DNA from: Polyangiaceae bacterium
GTDB lineage: Bacteria > Myxococcota_A > Polyangia > Polyangiales > Polyangiaceae
Length of the DNA stretch: 64,000 bases
NCBI GenBank assembly: GCA_023150915.1
Contig: JAKLKA010000010.1
Location: forward strand, 21,255-85,254
Direction of reading: 5' to 3'
Under the pieces are notes generated by a model that made no database searches, was not told the origin of the DNA, and worked only from the letters and a program-made list of their open reading frames with translations. A program made the translations under genes and the position numbers. Shown here in pieces: positions 10,851 to 19,237 of this stretch (the first letter of the stretch is position 1; each line of letters opens with the position of its first letter).

Positions 10851-12377
10851 GTGCGCCATGCTCGCTTCGTGACCTTGCTCGCGCTCACGCTCTTCGGGTG
10901 CGGCAGCGAAGATCCTTCTGCCGAGGGCGCCCCTGTCGCGGCACGCACTCCACGCGACGCGGCACCCGACGGGCTGTTCCGCGACTTCATGGACGGGAAG
11001 TACGACGGCGTCGGCCACCCGCTCGACGCCGAGGTGTGGGAGGCCGAGCTCGACTGCAAGCCCACCACGGGGGCAAGTCAGCCCGAAGCGCGGCGCTTCG
11101 CTCAGGGCGCCCACGCCGCGGGCGTGGCCTGCCGCGCCACCTCGAAGACCATTGGGCTCGGGCGCTTCACGCTCAACGTGCGGGCGTTGGTCGAGAAGGC
11201 GTGCAGCGGCAGCGCGTGCGACCTTCCGGTGTTCACGGCCAAGGTCAAGACGCCCGGCGGCGCCACCCTGGAAGAGAAGGCGCTTTCCTGGGCGAGCTTC
11301 CCCAGCGCGCTCACCTACGCCAACGTCCCGCTGCGCTTCACCCACGCGACCAGCGGGGCGGTAGAGCTCGAGCTGACCTGGAACGACCAGGTGGATGCGC
11401 GCCTGGACTATGTCGAGTTGTTCCGCGCCACGCAGAACGTGCTGATCACCCCGTCGCAGGTGTTTGCACCGGGCGCCCAGCTCGAGGTCGAGGCCCAGGA
11501 CGCGCCGAAGGGATTTTCGCTCGGGTACTTCTGCAACGGCAGCGAACAGACCGACAGTCTGGACGCGCTCTTGGCGTCGGGCGCGGCCACCCGCGAGGAC
11601 ACCGACTTCCGCAGCGTGTTCCGCTTCGTGGCCGACGACCTGGTGGAGATCTGCCCGCTGCCGAGCCGGCTCAGATTCACCGTCACGGCGGGTGGCTTCA
11701 CGCGAGCTCAGGCGCGCATCAGCTTGTTCGAAGAAGAGCCGCCGTGCACGTTCGAGCCCAACACCACGCGCGTGTTGCTCACCGGCTTCGAGCCCTTCCC
11801 CGCGGACTCGACCCACGACAACAGCTCCGAGCGCGCGGTTGTCGGCTTCGACCCGAAGAGCGTCCCCGGGATCTCGGTGATGAAGCTCACCCTGCCCGTA
11901 GAGTACGACACCGCCCCCGGCATCGCGGCCAGCGCCATCGCGCGCTGCAGCCCCGACATCGTGATCGGCTTCGGCCAGGGGCGCTCGGAGGTCGATCTCG
12001 AGACGACCGCGTACAACACCAAGAACTCGGCAGAGCTCTCGGGCGGGTTCGCCGACAACCGTGGGCACATCGCCGGCGGCGAGGCCATCGTCGGGGGCGG
12101 GCCGGCCGAGCTTTCCACGGGGCTCCCGAAAGAGGCCATCTTCGCTGAGCTGACCCAGAGCGGTATCGCCGTGGGCTACTCGGACGACCCGGGGCGGTTC
12201 GTCTGCAACAACCTGTTCTACCGGATTATGACCGAGTCGGCCGGCAAGCCTCGGGTCTCGGGCTTCGTGCACTTGCCATACATCCACACGGTGGACGCGG
12301 CGGATCAGAAGATGCTCGACCAGGTGGTGCGCACGGCGGTGAGCGCCGCCGTGAAGAAGCACCAGGCCCTGCCCTGA
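10851..12377 (+). CDS. Predicted lipoprotein with C-terminal pyroglutamyl peptidase (peptidase C15) domain
   Basis: The GTG at 10851 gives a short lipoprotein signal ending TLFGC; an in-frame ATG at 10794 would add a poor N-terminus. About 285 residues of beta-rich sequence without a recognised family follow. From residue 304 (TTRVLLTGFEPF) the protein reads as peptidase C15. The catalytic residues appear as Glu380 (GRSEVDLE), Cys452 (VCNNLF) and His474 (FVHLPY), in the family's order and near-usual spacing. C15 enzymes remove N-terminal pyroglutamate and are normally small cytosolic proteins of about 215 residues. An exported 508-residue version is unusual and suggests peptide scavenging at the cell surface. 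The gene ends tail to tail with the sigma factor gene. Confidence 0.8.
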   Translation: MRHARFVTLLALTLFGCGSEDPSAEGAPVAARTPRDAAPDGLFRDFMDGKYDGVGHPLDAEVWEAELDCKPTTGASQPEARRFAQGAHAAGVACRATSKTIGLGRFTLNVRALVEKACSGSACDLPVFTAKVKTPGGATLEEKALSWASFPSALTYANVPLRFTHATSGAVELELTWNDQVDARLDYVELFRATQNVLITPSQVFAPGAQLEVEAQDAPKGFSLGYFCNGSEQTDSLDALLASGAATREDTDFRSVFRFVADDLVEICPLPSRLRFTVTAGGFTRAQARISLFEEEPPCTFEPNTTRVLLTGFEPFPADSTHDNSSERAVVGFDPKSVPGISVMKLTLPVEYDTAPGIAASAIARCSPDIVIGFGQGRSEVDLETTAYNTKNSAELSGGFADNRGHIAGGEAIVGGGPAELSTGLPKEAIFAELTQSGIAVGYSDDPGRFVCNNLFYRIMTESAGKPRVSGFVHLPYIHTVDAADQKMLDQVVRTAVSAAVKKHQALP

Positions 12378-13049
12378 TCACGCGGCGATGGCGCGCTGGG
12401 CCACCAGCTCGGCGAGTCGGCGCTCCAGCTTGTAGCGCTTGGTGTAGACGGTGGCGATGCTGATGCCCATGCGGGCGGCAATCACCTCGGGGTCCAGGTC
12501 TTGCCCGAAGTAGAGCGCGAAGAACTCGCGCTCGCGGTCAGAGAGCTCGGCCAGCACTTTGGCGACGATTTGCGCCCGCTCCCTCTCCCACAGGTCTTGG
12601 TGCGGGTCCGACCGCTCACACGCAGTCTCGAAGGTCTCGGCCCGGGCGTCGATCGGACTTCGTTTGATGCGCCGCAGGTGGTCGTAAGTGGCCTGCATGG
12701 CCATGCGGGTCAGCCAGCTGCCGAGCCGGGCGCCGCGCGTTGGATCGAAGCTGCGGAGCTTCTGCTTGTCGCGAGCAATCAGCGAGAGGCAGAGCTTCGC
12801 GTACACCTCGCGGACGTCGTCGGACCCAGTGACCGCACCGAAGCGAGACAGAATGCGTCCAATGGCGCGGTGGAGCGGCGCCGCGTAGATCGCGTTGAAC
12901 TCGCGCCAGGCGCTGGGCTGATCGTCCAAGAGCCGGCCGACGAAGGCAGCTTCTTGGTGGAGCTCGGCCAGGGGGGCGGGCTTCTTGGGGGCGCGGAAGG
13001 AAGTGGCTTGGGTCTGCATGGCGTTGGCGGCGCCTACAGCAACCGACAT
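12378..13049 (-). CDS. RNA polymerase sigma-70-family factor (ECF-like)
   Basis: The protein contains a region-2-like helix set (WREFNAIYAAPLHRAIGRILSR, then DVREVYAKL and WLTRMAMQATYDHLRR) and a region-4-like helix-turn-helix near the end (LSDREREFFALYFGQ, VIAARMGISIATVYTKRYKLERRL). The start is chosen at ATG 13049, preceded by GAGG at good spacing. Longer starts up to 13193 would run into the upstream cyclase gene and add a Pro/Arg-rich tail. No anti-sigma gene is adjacent. The promoter set it serves is unknown. Confidence 0.8.
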   Translation of the reverse strand: MSVAVGAANAMQTQATSFRAPKKPAPLAELHQEAAFVGRLLDDQPSAWREFNAIYAAPLHRAIGRILSRFGAVTGSDDVREVYAKLCLSLIARDKQKLRSFDPTRGARLGSWLTRMAMQATYDHLRRIKRSPIDARAETFETACERSDPHQDLWERERAQIVAKVLAELSDREREFFALYFGQDLDPEVIAARMGISIATVYTKRYKLERRLAELVAQRAIAA

Positions 13050-13143
13050 GCCAGCCTCGAGTAGGCCCATTTCGCAGGATTTCGGCGGTATCCGCTGTGG
13101 CGCGGAGGCCTCAGGCGCTGCGCGGGGCTGGGGCCTCGGCGCC

Positions 13144-14745
13144 TCAGCTGGGGGTCGAGGCGGCCTCGATCGACGGAGGCGGCAGGCTCGCACCCGGCGG
13201 CGGCCACACGCGATACGCCTGAACCGGCGCGGTCTTCCCTTTGACGCTGAACGGGGCCAGGGCCTGCTTGGGGAACTCGGGAGGAAGCCGCTCGGCGCAG
13301 AGCGCGCTGACCCAGACCTCGCCGGCCGGCGCCTGCGAGGTGAGCCGCGCCGCGAGGTTCACGGTGTCGCCGATCACCGTGTACTCCATGTGCTCGCTGC
13401 TCCCCAGGTTGCCCGCAACCAGCGGCCCGGTGCTGACGCCAATCCCTACGGCGAGCTCCCCGACCTCGGGGAACGCCCCCACCGAGTTCAGGCGTGCCAC
13501 CTCGCGCTGGACTGCAATCGCGCACCGCGCGGCGCGCTCGGCGTGGTCGGCCTGGTCGATGGGGCCGTTGAACACCACCACCACCGCGTCGCCGATGAAC
13601 TTGTCCAGATAGCCTTCGTGCGCGTCGATCACGGTCACGACCCGCTCGAAGTACCGATTCAAGACCCCCAGCACCTGCGCGGGTTCGAGCCGCTCGCTCA
13701 TGCTGGTGAAGCCCCGAACGTCCGCGAAGAACACGCTGGCTTCGCGCAGCTCTGCCGGCAGCATGGCCTCGCCGTGCTGTTCGCGGATCCGGGTGAGCAC
13801 CTGACCGCTGACGTACTTGCCGAAGGCGCGCTCCATGTTGCGAGACAGCGTCAGATCAGAGGCCATTTGGTTGAAGGCGTGGGAAAGCTGGCGAAAGTCC
13901 CGACTGCCGCCCTCTTCGACGCGCACCGAGAGATCCCCGCGACCCAGCTGCGCAAACGCCTGGCTCAGCGGATGCAGCCGCTCCATCACGGCATCGGCCA
14001 GCTTGCCGCAGGCCGACAGCACCGCGGGAAACGCCATCAACCCGAAGGCGACCAAGAGCAGCAGCGAGACCAACGCCACGACCTCGGGCTTCTTCATCAC
14101 CTCTGCCAGGCCTTCGCCCTGCAGCTTGCCTTCGGGCCCCAGATCGAGGGCGAAACCCCGGGTCTGGCTCAGGGTCTCGATGGCCGAGCGCGTGTTCATC
14201 ACGACCAGGCTCAGCCCCGCCACCGCCGCCGACGCAATCGCGACCAGTGACAGCACGGCGAGTTGAATGCGTCCGCGCAGGCTCTGAACCAGCGCGCTGA
14301 CCGTGACGTCGATCAGCACCACCACCAGCGTGCCGGTGGCCGCGCTGGCTGCCCAGAACCCGCCCATCACCGCCGAGAGCGCCGCGGTACCGTCGTCGCC
14401 CACCACCCCGAGCAGGCCGAGGACCATGCCGAGCACGATGCCGACGGCCAAGAGGGCCAGCGGGGACACCAGGGCCGCGACCACGCGCACGGCCGAGTTG
14501 CGGCCGACCAGGTAAGTGAACACCCTGTCTTCGACCCAGGCGCCCAGGCCGCACGCCGCCAGCACCGCGACGAGCTTGCACAAGCCGTCCAGGCTACCGA
14601 AGAGCCCGCCCCGACTCGCCGGATTGGGAATGCTGAGGGCAATGGCGCCGAGCCAGAGCCAGAGCGCGATGCGGGGCAGACGTCGCGGCACGCGCGCGGC
14701 GGGGGTGAGCACGGTGAGCGCCGTGGGTGCGTTCGACGCCGTCAT
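13144..14745 (-). CDS. Membrane class III adenylate/guanylate cyclase with HAMP-like linker
   Basis: The 533-residue protein has several hydrophobic spans in the first 280 residues, then a HAMP-like linker (LSQAFAQLGRGDLSVRVEEGG), then a class III cyclase domain. Metal-binding aspartates lie in FFADVRGFTSMSE and FIGDAVVVVF; the nucleotide-binding segment is YTVIGDTVNLAARL. The protein should make cyclic AMP or GMP in response to a membrane or periplasmic signal; the nucleotide cannot be told safely from sequence alone. The tail is Pro-rich. It lies 94 bp upstream of the sigma factor gene in the same direction. Confidence 0.88.
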   Translation of the reverse strand: MTASNAPTALTVLTPAARVPRRLPRIALWLWLGAIALSIPNPASRGGLFGSLDGLCKLVAVLAACGLGAWVEDRVFTYLVGRNSAVRVVAALVSPLALLAVGIVLGMVLGLLGVVGDDGTAALSAVMGGFWAASAATGTLVVVLIDVTVSALVQSLRGRIQLAVLSLVAIASAAVAGLSLVVMNTRSAIETLSQTRGFALDLGPEGKLQGEGLAEVMKKPEVVALVSLLLLVAFGLMAFPAVLSACGKLADAVMERLHPLSQAFAQLGRGDLSVRVEEGGSRDFRQLSHAFNQMASDLTLSRNMERAFGKYVSGQVLTRIREQHGEAMLPAELREASVFFADVRGFTSMSERLEPAQVLGVLNRYFERVVTVIDAHEGYLDKFIGDAVVVVFNGPIDQADHAERAARCAIAVQREVARLNSVGAFPEVGELAVGIGVSTGPLVAGNLGSSEHMEYTVIGDTVNLAARLTSQAPAGEVWVSALCAERLPPEFPKQALAPFSVKGKTAPVQAYRVWPPPGASLPPPSIEAASTPS

Positions 14746-14761
14746 CGGCGAGCAGAGTACC

Positions 14762-15778
14762 TCAGTCGGCGCACTCCACTTTCAAGGTCGTATCCCGGAT
14801 GAAGGCCTGCAGGCCGCGCAGGTCCACCGAGCGATCGTTGTGGGGCATCGGCAGCCCGCGCACGAACCAGCGGGCCAGGCGTTCCGACTCGGCCGCGCTG
14901 GGCTCGGGGCAAGTCCCGGCCGGCAGCGCCACCTGGTGCACGGTCGAGCAGCCCACGCCGGGGTTTCCGCTGAAATTCCTGGGGTTCCGCAGCAGCTTGT
15001 AGATCAAGTAGCTGTTCTCGGGCCGCCCGCGATCGATGATTGGCATGTTGACCCCGAGGCGCGGCGGGTTCTCGAGGGTCTGGCCGGCGTTCGCGCCACT
15101 CTCGGTCTGGTGCGCGACCCGGTCGATGGCGGTTTGCGCCAGGCCTTCGACGTTGTCGAGGCGCAGGCCCATGCGTGCGCTCTCGCCGCCGTGGCAGCTG
15201 TTGCTCGAGCAACCGGCGCGCTTGTTCTCGGGAATGCCCGGGGCCAGCGCTTCGAGCAGCGCGCACGTGTCGCCGAACACCGGCGAGGGGGGCGCCGGCG
15301 GCACCGTCGCAGACTTCCGCGTTCGGAAGTCGAAGGTGAGCGGAACGGCACCCTCGCCCAGCACGGCGCCGTCGAAAGCCCTGAATCCGAAGTCGTCGTC
15401 GGTCGCCGGCGACCGCAGCTCGACGGTGTACCGCGTGCCCGGCTCGAGCTTGGCCCCGGCGGGCAGGCGGTAGACCAAGACGCGCTCCACCACGTCGTAC
15501 TCCGGCTGCGCGAACACCCCCAGGTCCTCGCTCCCGGTGAAGACCGAAATCGACTGTCGAACGGCGGTGGCCGGCAGCAAGTACCGGTCGAAGCGCAGCT
15601 CGAGCGTGGTCTCGGTGGGGACACCGCAGTCGTCCGGCGCCTCGAGGCCGCACTCCGTGCCTGCACCGGGCTCGGGATGAGCGGCGACGACCCGGAGGGG
15701 TGGCCCCTGCGAGGCGTCGAGCTCGGGAGTACCTTGATCGCAGCCGAGAACGAAGAGCGCGAGAATGGAGCCGATCAG
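14762..15778 (-). CDS. Lipoprotein with bacterial Ig-like domain and cytochrome-like CSSNSCHGG motif
   Basis: A lipobox (LFVLGC) lies at the N-terminus. About 150 residues resemble an SbsA-type Ig-like domain (ETTLELRFDRYLLPATAV, RYTVELRS). The second half contains GCSSNSCHGG, a Cys-x4-Cys-His motif near those of planctomycete/myxobacterial cytochrome-like lipoproteins, though not the canonical CxxCH. No ATG, GTG or TTG lies in frame just upstream. The given start is a CTG at 15778 that overlaps the stop of the preceding gene, so the true N-terminus is uncertain. It is downstream in the same direction as the multiheme cytochrome, so it may be an electron-transfer partner. Confidence 0.7.
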   Translation of the reverse strand: MIGSILALFVLGCDQGTPELDASQGPPLRVVAAHPEPGAGTECGLEAPDDCGVPTETTLELRFDRYLLPATAVRQSISVFTGSEDLGVFAQPEYDVVERVLVYRLPAGAKLEPGTRYTVELRSPATDDDFGFRAFDGAVLGEGAVPLTFDFRTRKSATVPPAPPSPVFGDTCALLEALAPGIPENKRAGCSSNSCHGGESARMGLRLDNVEGLAQTAIDRVAHQTESGANAGQTLENPPRLGVNMPIIDRGRPENSYLIYKLLRNPRNFSGNPGVGCSTVHQVALPAGTCPEPSAAESERLARWFVRGLPMPHNDRSVDLRGLQAFIRDTTLKVECAD

Positions 15779-16029
15779 CTCTCGGCGTACATCTGCAGCT
15801 GCTCGCGCACGGTGGACTCGCTCACGCCGGTGCGGATGTGATCCTTCAGGCAGTCGGCCAGAGTGATCAGGAGGTCGTCGATCCCCTTTTCCTCGATCAC
15901 TTTGGACAAGAGGGCACGCGCCTCGCGGCTGTCGTCCTCGCGGAGGAACTCCCGCACCTTCTCGACGGAGATGTCCCCCTGAAAGTCCAAGTACATGTTT
16001 TCCAAGAGATAGCGGACGAGCTCCTTCAC
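15775..16029 (-). CDS. Small conserved-looking helical protein, unknown function
   Basis: The 84-residue product starts at GTG 16029, preceded by AGGAGG at 6-nt spacing. It is charged and predicted helical (KELVRYLLENMYLDFQGD, VEKVREFLRED, LLSKVIEEKGIDDLLITL). I recognise no domain, signal peptide or membrane span. Its stop overlaps the putative start of the cytochrome-like lipoprotein gene, suggesting translational coupling. Confidence 0.65.
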   Translation of the reverse strand: MKELVRYLLENMYLDFQGDISVEKVREFLREDDSREARALLSKVIEEKGIDDLLITLADCLKDHIRTGVSESTVREQLQMYAES

Positions 16030-16035
16030 TCGGGG

Positions 16036-16041
16036 CCTCCT
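16036..16041 (-). promoter_or_regulatory. Shine-Dalgarno deciding the GTG start at 16029
   Basis: AGGAGG on the minus strand, 6 nt upstream of the GTG. It favours this start over the ATG at 16095, which has an Arg-rich non-conserved extension. Confidence 0.7.
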
Positions 16042-16167
16042 GCAAAAGGGGTACCGGCACACAGGGCGCCGGCGGAGCCTCGCTATACCCCCCACCCGAA
16101 CACTCCGGCAAGCGGATTGAGCCCCGGTACGCGAAATTCCTCAGCCGTCGCGTGCCATTCTGGGACA

Positions 16168-17556
16168 TCAACGGCACTCCTGCAGCTTGGAGTCCGCGGG
16201 ATCGTGACAAACCAGGCAGGGACGCGCGTTTCGGCGCAGGGCGCCCGCGCAGCGGTCGCGGAAGCTGCGGGGGTGGGGGTTCACGCCCTGCCCGCCAAAT
16301 CCCGAATCGCCCAGACCAGCCGGCCCCGTCTTGGGACCGAAGCCGCGGCCACCGCGCGCCGGGGTCGCGTGGCACGTCGCGCAGTCTCGCTCGACGTGGC
16401 AGCTGGCGCAGGCGTTGATGTTGCGCTGCGCCTCCCAGGCGTGGTGCTGCGACGAGCGCGGCGGGTTCGACCAGACCTCGGGCGGCGGATGGAAGCGACC
16501 GCGGCCCCCGAAGTTGGCGTACGGCCCGCTCATCGAGACGCCCGCGCGCTGGTGACAGCCGACGCAGAAGCTCTGCTGGCGGTGGCAACTGGTGCAGCTG
16601 GGGTCGTTCTGACGGGCCGCAACCGGATGCATGCTGATCCAGTCGTTCGGGTGGATCTGGCGGGGGCGCACCCGGCCGTCGTGGCAGTCGGTGCAGAACC
16701 GCTCTTGATGACAGCTGGCGCACAGCTGGCTGTCGTTGCCGGCAACCTGTTTGTGGCGCTGCACCCAGTCGGCGCCGTGGCCCGCGTCGTGCAACCACTG
16801 AGGCGGCCGGAGGGTGCCGGCGGAAAACCGGGTCTTCATCACGGCGCCCTTCTCGGTCAGATGGCAGGTGACGCACTCGCCCCGGGCCTGCCCGCGCGCC
16901 GGGCCCGGCATCTGGTGACAGACGAAGCACCCCTTCATGCGTGGCAGCTGATCGCGTGTCGCCAGCTCGATGTTCTCGACGGCGCCGTGGCACTGCGAGC
17001 AGGCAATGTTGCGACGAACGTGCAGCGCGTGGTTCATCCGCAGGTTCGGCGCTGGCATCACCATCCGCGCCACGCGGTTTCCGTCCCCGGGCTTGTAGCC
17101 AAGGTGGCAGAACCCGCACTGAGCCATCAGCGCGTCGTCATCGGTCGTGACCGCCGAGAGGTCACGATGATCGCTGCCGTGGCAAGCGTCGCAACGCGTG
17201 GGCCGAGGCAAGAGCGAGTCTTTGCTGGCCTGGCTGGTCTTGGCCGCGTCGTGGCAGGTGGTGCAGGTCAGCCCCAGCTCTTTGACGTGCTTCTTGTGGT
17301 TGAAACGGATCGTGAGCTGCTGCGGCGGGAAGATCACCGGGCTGGGGCCGCCGTCCCCCGAAACGGCCCCAGGAGGGCGATCCGCCAGAGGAACCGGAGC
17401 ATTCCCGGGCAACGGCGCCAGACCGCGCACCACGGCCTGGGGTGCGGCCGGCGCCGCGGGCCTGGCAGGCGAGCTCTGAGCGCGCGCCAAGTCCAGGCCC
17501 AGACCCAGCGCAAGCGCGGTGGCGCACGTCAGGGCAAGCAGCCACAGCGCCCTCAT
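16168..17556 (-). CDS. 13-heme periplasmic/exported cytochrome c
   Basis: The 462-residue protein has a signal peptide (MRALWLLALTCATALALG, cleavage near ARAQS). I count thirteen CxxCH heme-c motifs: CTTCH, CDACH, CGFCH, CSQCH, CFVCH, CVTCH, CASCH, CTDCH, CTSCH, CVGCH, CASCH, CATCH and CLVCH. Many extra His residues could be distal ligands. Its start overlaps the stop of the barrel protein gene by four bases (ATGA). That pairing is the core of porin-cytochrome conduits, which move electrons across the outer membrane in metal reducers. The role here (respiration, detoxification or interspecies transfer) is inferred. Confidence 0.9.
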   Translation of the reverse strand: MRALWLLALTCATALALGLGLDLARAQSSPARPAAPAAPQAVVRGLAPLPGNAPVPLADRPPGAVSGDGGPSPVIFPPQQLTIRFNHKKHVKELGLTCTTCHDAAKTSQASKDSLLPRPTRCDACHGSDHRDLSAVTTDDDALMAQCGFCHLGYKPGDGNRVARMVMPAPNLRMNHALHVRRNIACSQCHGAVENIELATRDQLPRMKGCFVCHQMPGPARGQARGECVTCHLTEKGAVMKTRFSAGTLRPPQWLHDAGHGADWVQRHKQVAGNDSQLCASCHQERFCTDCHDGRVRPRQIHPNDWISMHPVAARQNDPSCTSCHRQQSFCVGCHQRAGVSMSGPYANFGGRGRFHPPPEVWSNPPRSSQHHAWEAQRNINACASCHVERDCATCHATPARGGRGFGPKTGPAGLGDSGFGGQGVNPHPRSFRDRCAGALRRNARPCLVCHDPADSKLQECR

Positions 17557-19091
17557 TTGAGCACCGTGAGGTCCAGGGTGGCGAGCAGGCGGTAGCGCTG
17601 CCCCACGAGCCGGTTGGTGCTGTGCTCCCACTCGAGCCCAATCCGCGTCTCGTCGAATGGGCGGATGCCGCCGCCCGCGACGTAAGAGAAGCTGGTCGCA
17701 GATCGGTCGGGTCGCAGCCCATCTTCCCAGTCGTAGACCGAGACGATCGCGAGCGTGTCGTACAGGCCTTGATCGAAGGTCTGATTCAACGTGACGTCGC
17801 CCCCCACCCGGTGGCCTCGGCGCCCCGTTTCAGTCGCGCCGCGCAGGCCAGCGCTGCCGTCGGACCAGCGGTGGCGACCCGCGAGGTTGACCACCCAATC
17901 CGAGAGCCGCCCCGTCTCGCTGCGATCCGGATCGCGGTCTTGCTGCTCGACCGTGCCGTAGGTGCCGCTGTCCCCCTCGGTCTCGAACACCTTCACCCCG
18001 CTCGAGAGCGCCAGGTCGAAGCGCCGGGACGGCCGCCACTCGCCCCGACCGAGCAGCGTGGTCATCCCGCTGTGGGTGAACCAGTTCCAGATCGAGTCGC
18101 CGTCGAACGTCGGATAGTAGTAGTCGTAGTCCGCTCCGACGGTGATCTGGTCGGTGGTGTACCAGTCCAGGGCGAGCGCGCGTTCGCTCACCACCTGATT
18201 GTAGAAATCGTAGACGAGGCTGCCCCGCGCGGCCCCCAGCGTGGGCTCGGTGGCGCGGACCGAATACCCGATCCGCTCGCTGGATACGCGATCGCCGCCC
18301 ACCCGCTGAAAACCGCCGCCGGTATCGGGAAACGGCGACACCACCACGCGGTCTCGATTGATCACCTTGCGGTACGAAAGCCTGCCGTGAACGAAGTGCA
18401 CGCCGACGCTCTCGAGCGCGACGCCGAACGCCGGCGCCAGCCGGGACTCGCTGAGGAAATAGGGTGCCTGGTTCAGCTCCAGCTCGTCACGATTGCCGCG
18501 GTACACGCCGTCGGACGCGTAGCGCTCGGTACCGAGCAGCATGGGCAGGCCGCCGCGTTGTTCGAAGCCCGCATACGCTTCCAGCTGGAAGTACGCGGGC
18601 GTGGTCAGCCGCACCAGGCCACCGTCGAACGACCACCAGCCGAGCGAGTCGGTGACGTACTGGCGCCCCGCGCGGAACCCCACCCAGCCGCCGAGATAGT
18701 TCCGACCCTCGAGGTAGGCGTACATCACGTCGACGGGCGATTGCACCAGATCGGGCACGAAGGTGCCGGGCTGGCGCGGATTGGTTTCGTACCGCTCTTT
18801 GCCGAAGTCTGCGTCCAGCCGGAGCCGCGCCCGGAACGCAAGCTGCGGCCCGTACGGCACGAAGTCACCCTGGATGTCGTACACGCTGAGCGCGAGCGCC
18901 TGCGTGTACCGGCGCCGCCGCACGATGGGGTCACCCCAGGGCGAGCGCAGTGTGTAGAACTGCGCGTCGCTGGTCGCGGCCACCTCGGCTTCGTACGCTC
19001 GCGCAGGCGTGACTTCGCAGAGCAGCGTCAGTGCGCCCAGGACGACCAAGCTCGAAGGGCGAACTCCCATGGGACCGCGAGCCCCGAGCAT
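17553..19091 (-). CDS. Outer-membrane beta-barrel (porin-like) partner of the multiheme cytochrome
   Basis: The 512-residue protein has a signal peptide (LVVLGALTLLCEVTPARA) and alternating aromatic/polar strands throughout (YLGGWVGFRAGRQYV, LALDWYTTDQITVGADYDYYY). It ends in a hydrophobic strand (YRLLATLDLTVLK) whose last residue is not aromatic. There are no heme motifs. The ATG at 19091 has a weak GGAAG upstream; ATG 19070 is an equally acceptable start. Genetic overlap with the 13-heme cytochrome suggests that it sheaths the cytochrome in the outer membrane, as in Geobacter-type porin-cytochrome modules. A generic barrel role cannot be excluded. Confidence 0.75.
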   Translation of the reverse strand: MLGARGPMGVRPSSLVVLGALTLLCEVTPARAYEAEVAATSDAQFYTLRSPWGDPIVRRRRYTQALALSVYDIQGDFVPYGPQLAFRARLRLDADFGKERYETNPRQPGTFVPDLVQSPVDVMYAYLEGRNYLGGWVGFRAGRQYVTDSLGWWSFDGGLVRLTTPAYFQLEAYAGFEQRGGLPMLLGTERYASDGVYRGNRDELELNQAPYFLSESRLAPAFGVALESVGVHFVHGRLSYRKVINRDRVVVSPFPDTGGGFQRVGGDRVSSERIGYSVRATEPTLGAARGSLVYDFYNQVVSERALALDWYTTDQITVGADYDYYYPTFDGDSIWNWFTHSGMTTLLGRGEWRPSRRFDLALSSGVKVFETEGDSGTYGTVEQQDRDPDRSETGRLSDWVVNLAGRHRWSDGSAGLRGATETGRRGHRVGGDVTLNQTFDQGLYDTLAIVSVYDWEDGLRPDRSATSFSYVAGGGIRPFDETRIGLEWEHSTNRLVGQRYRLLATLDLTVLK

Positions 19092-19237
19092 CGTCGAGCG
19101 AACTTCCAGCTGTCAACTCGCGGCCCGGACCTCGACCCGCGGGTGGAGCGGGCCCAGGTCCGCCGCGGCTGAGCGGGCCCAAGGGGCCGGCCGGCCGCGG
19201 GCAGCGCTGTTCGGGCGCCGCCCTCGACAGCGAGCGC

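Noticed and set aside
13050..13193. Longer N-terminus of the sigma factor up to ATG 13193
   Set aside because: It overlaps the upstream cyclase gene and adds a Pro/Arg-rich non-conserved leader. ATG 13049 has a Shine-Dalgarno-like GAGG.
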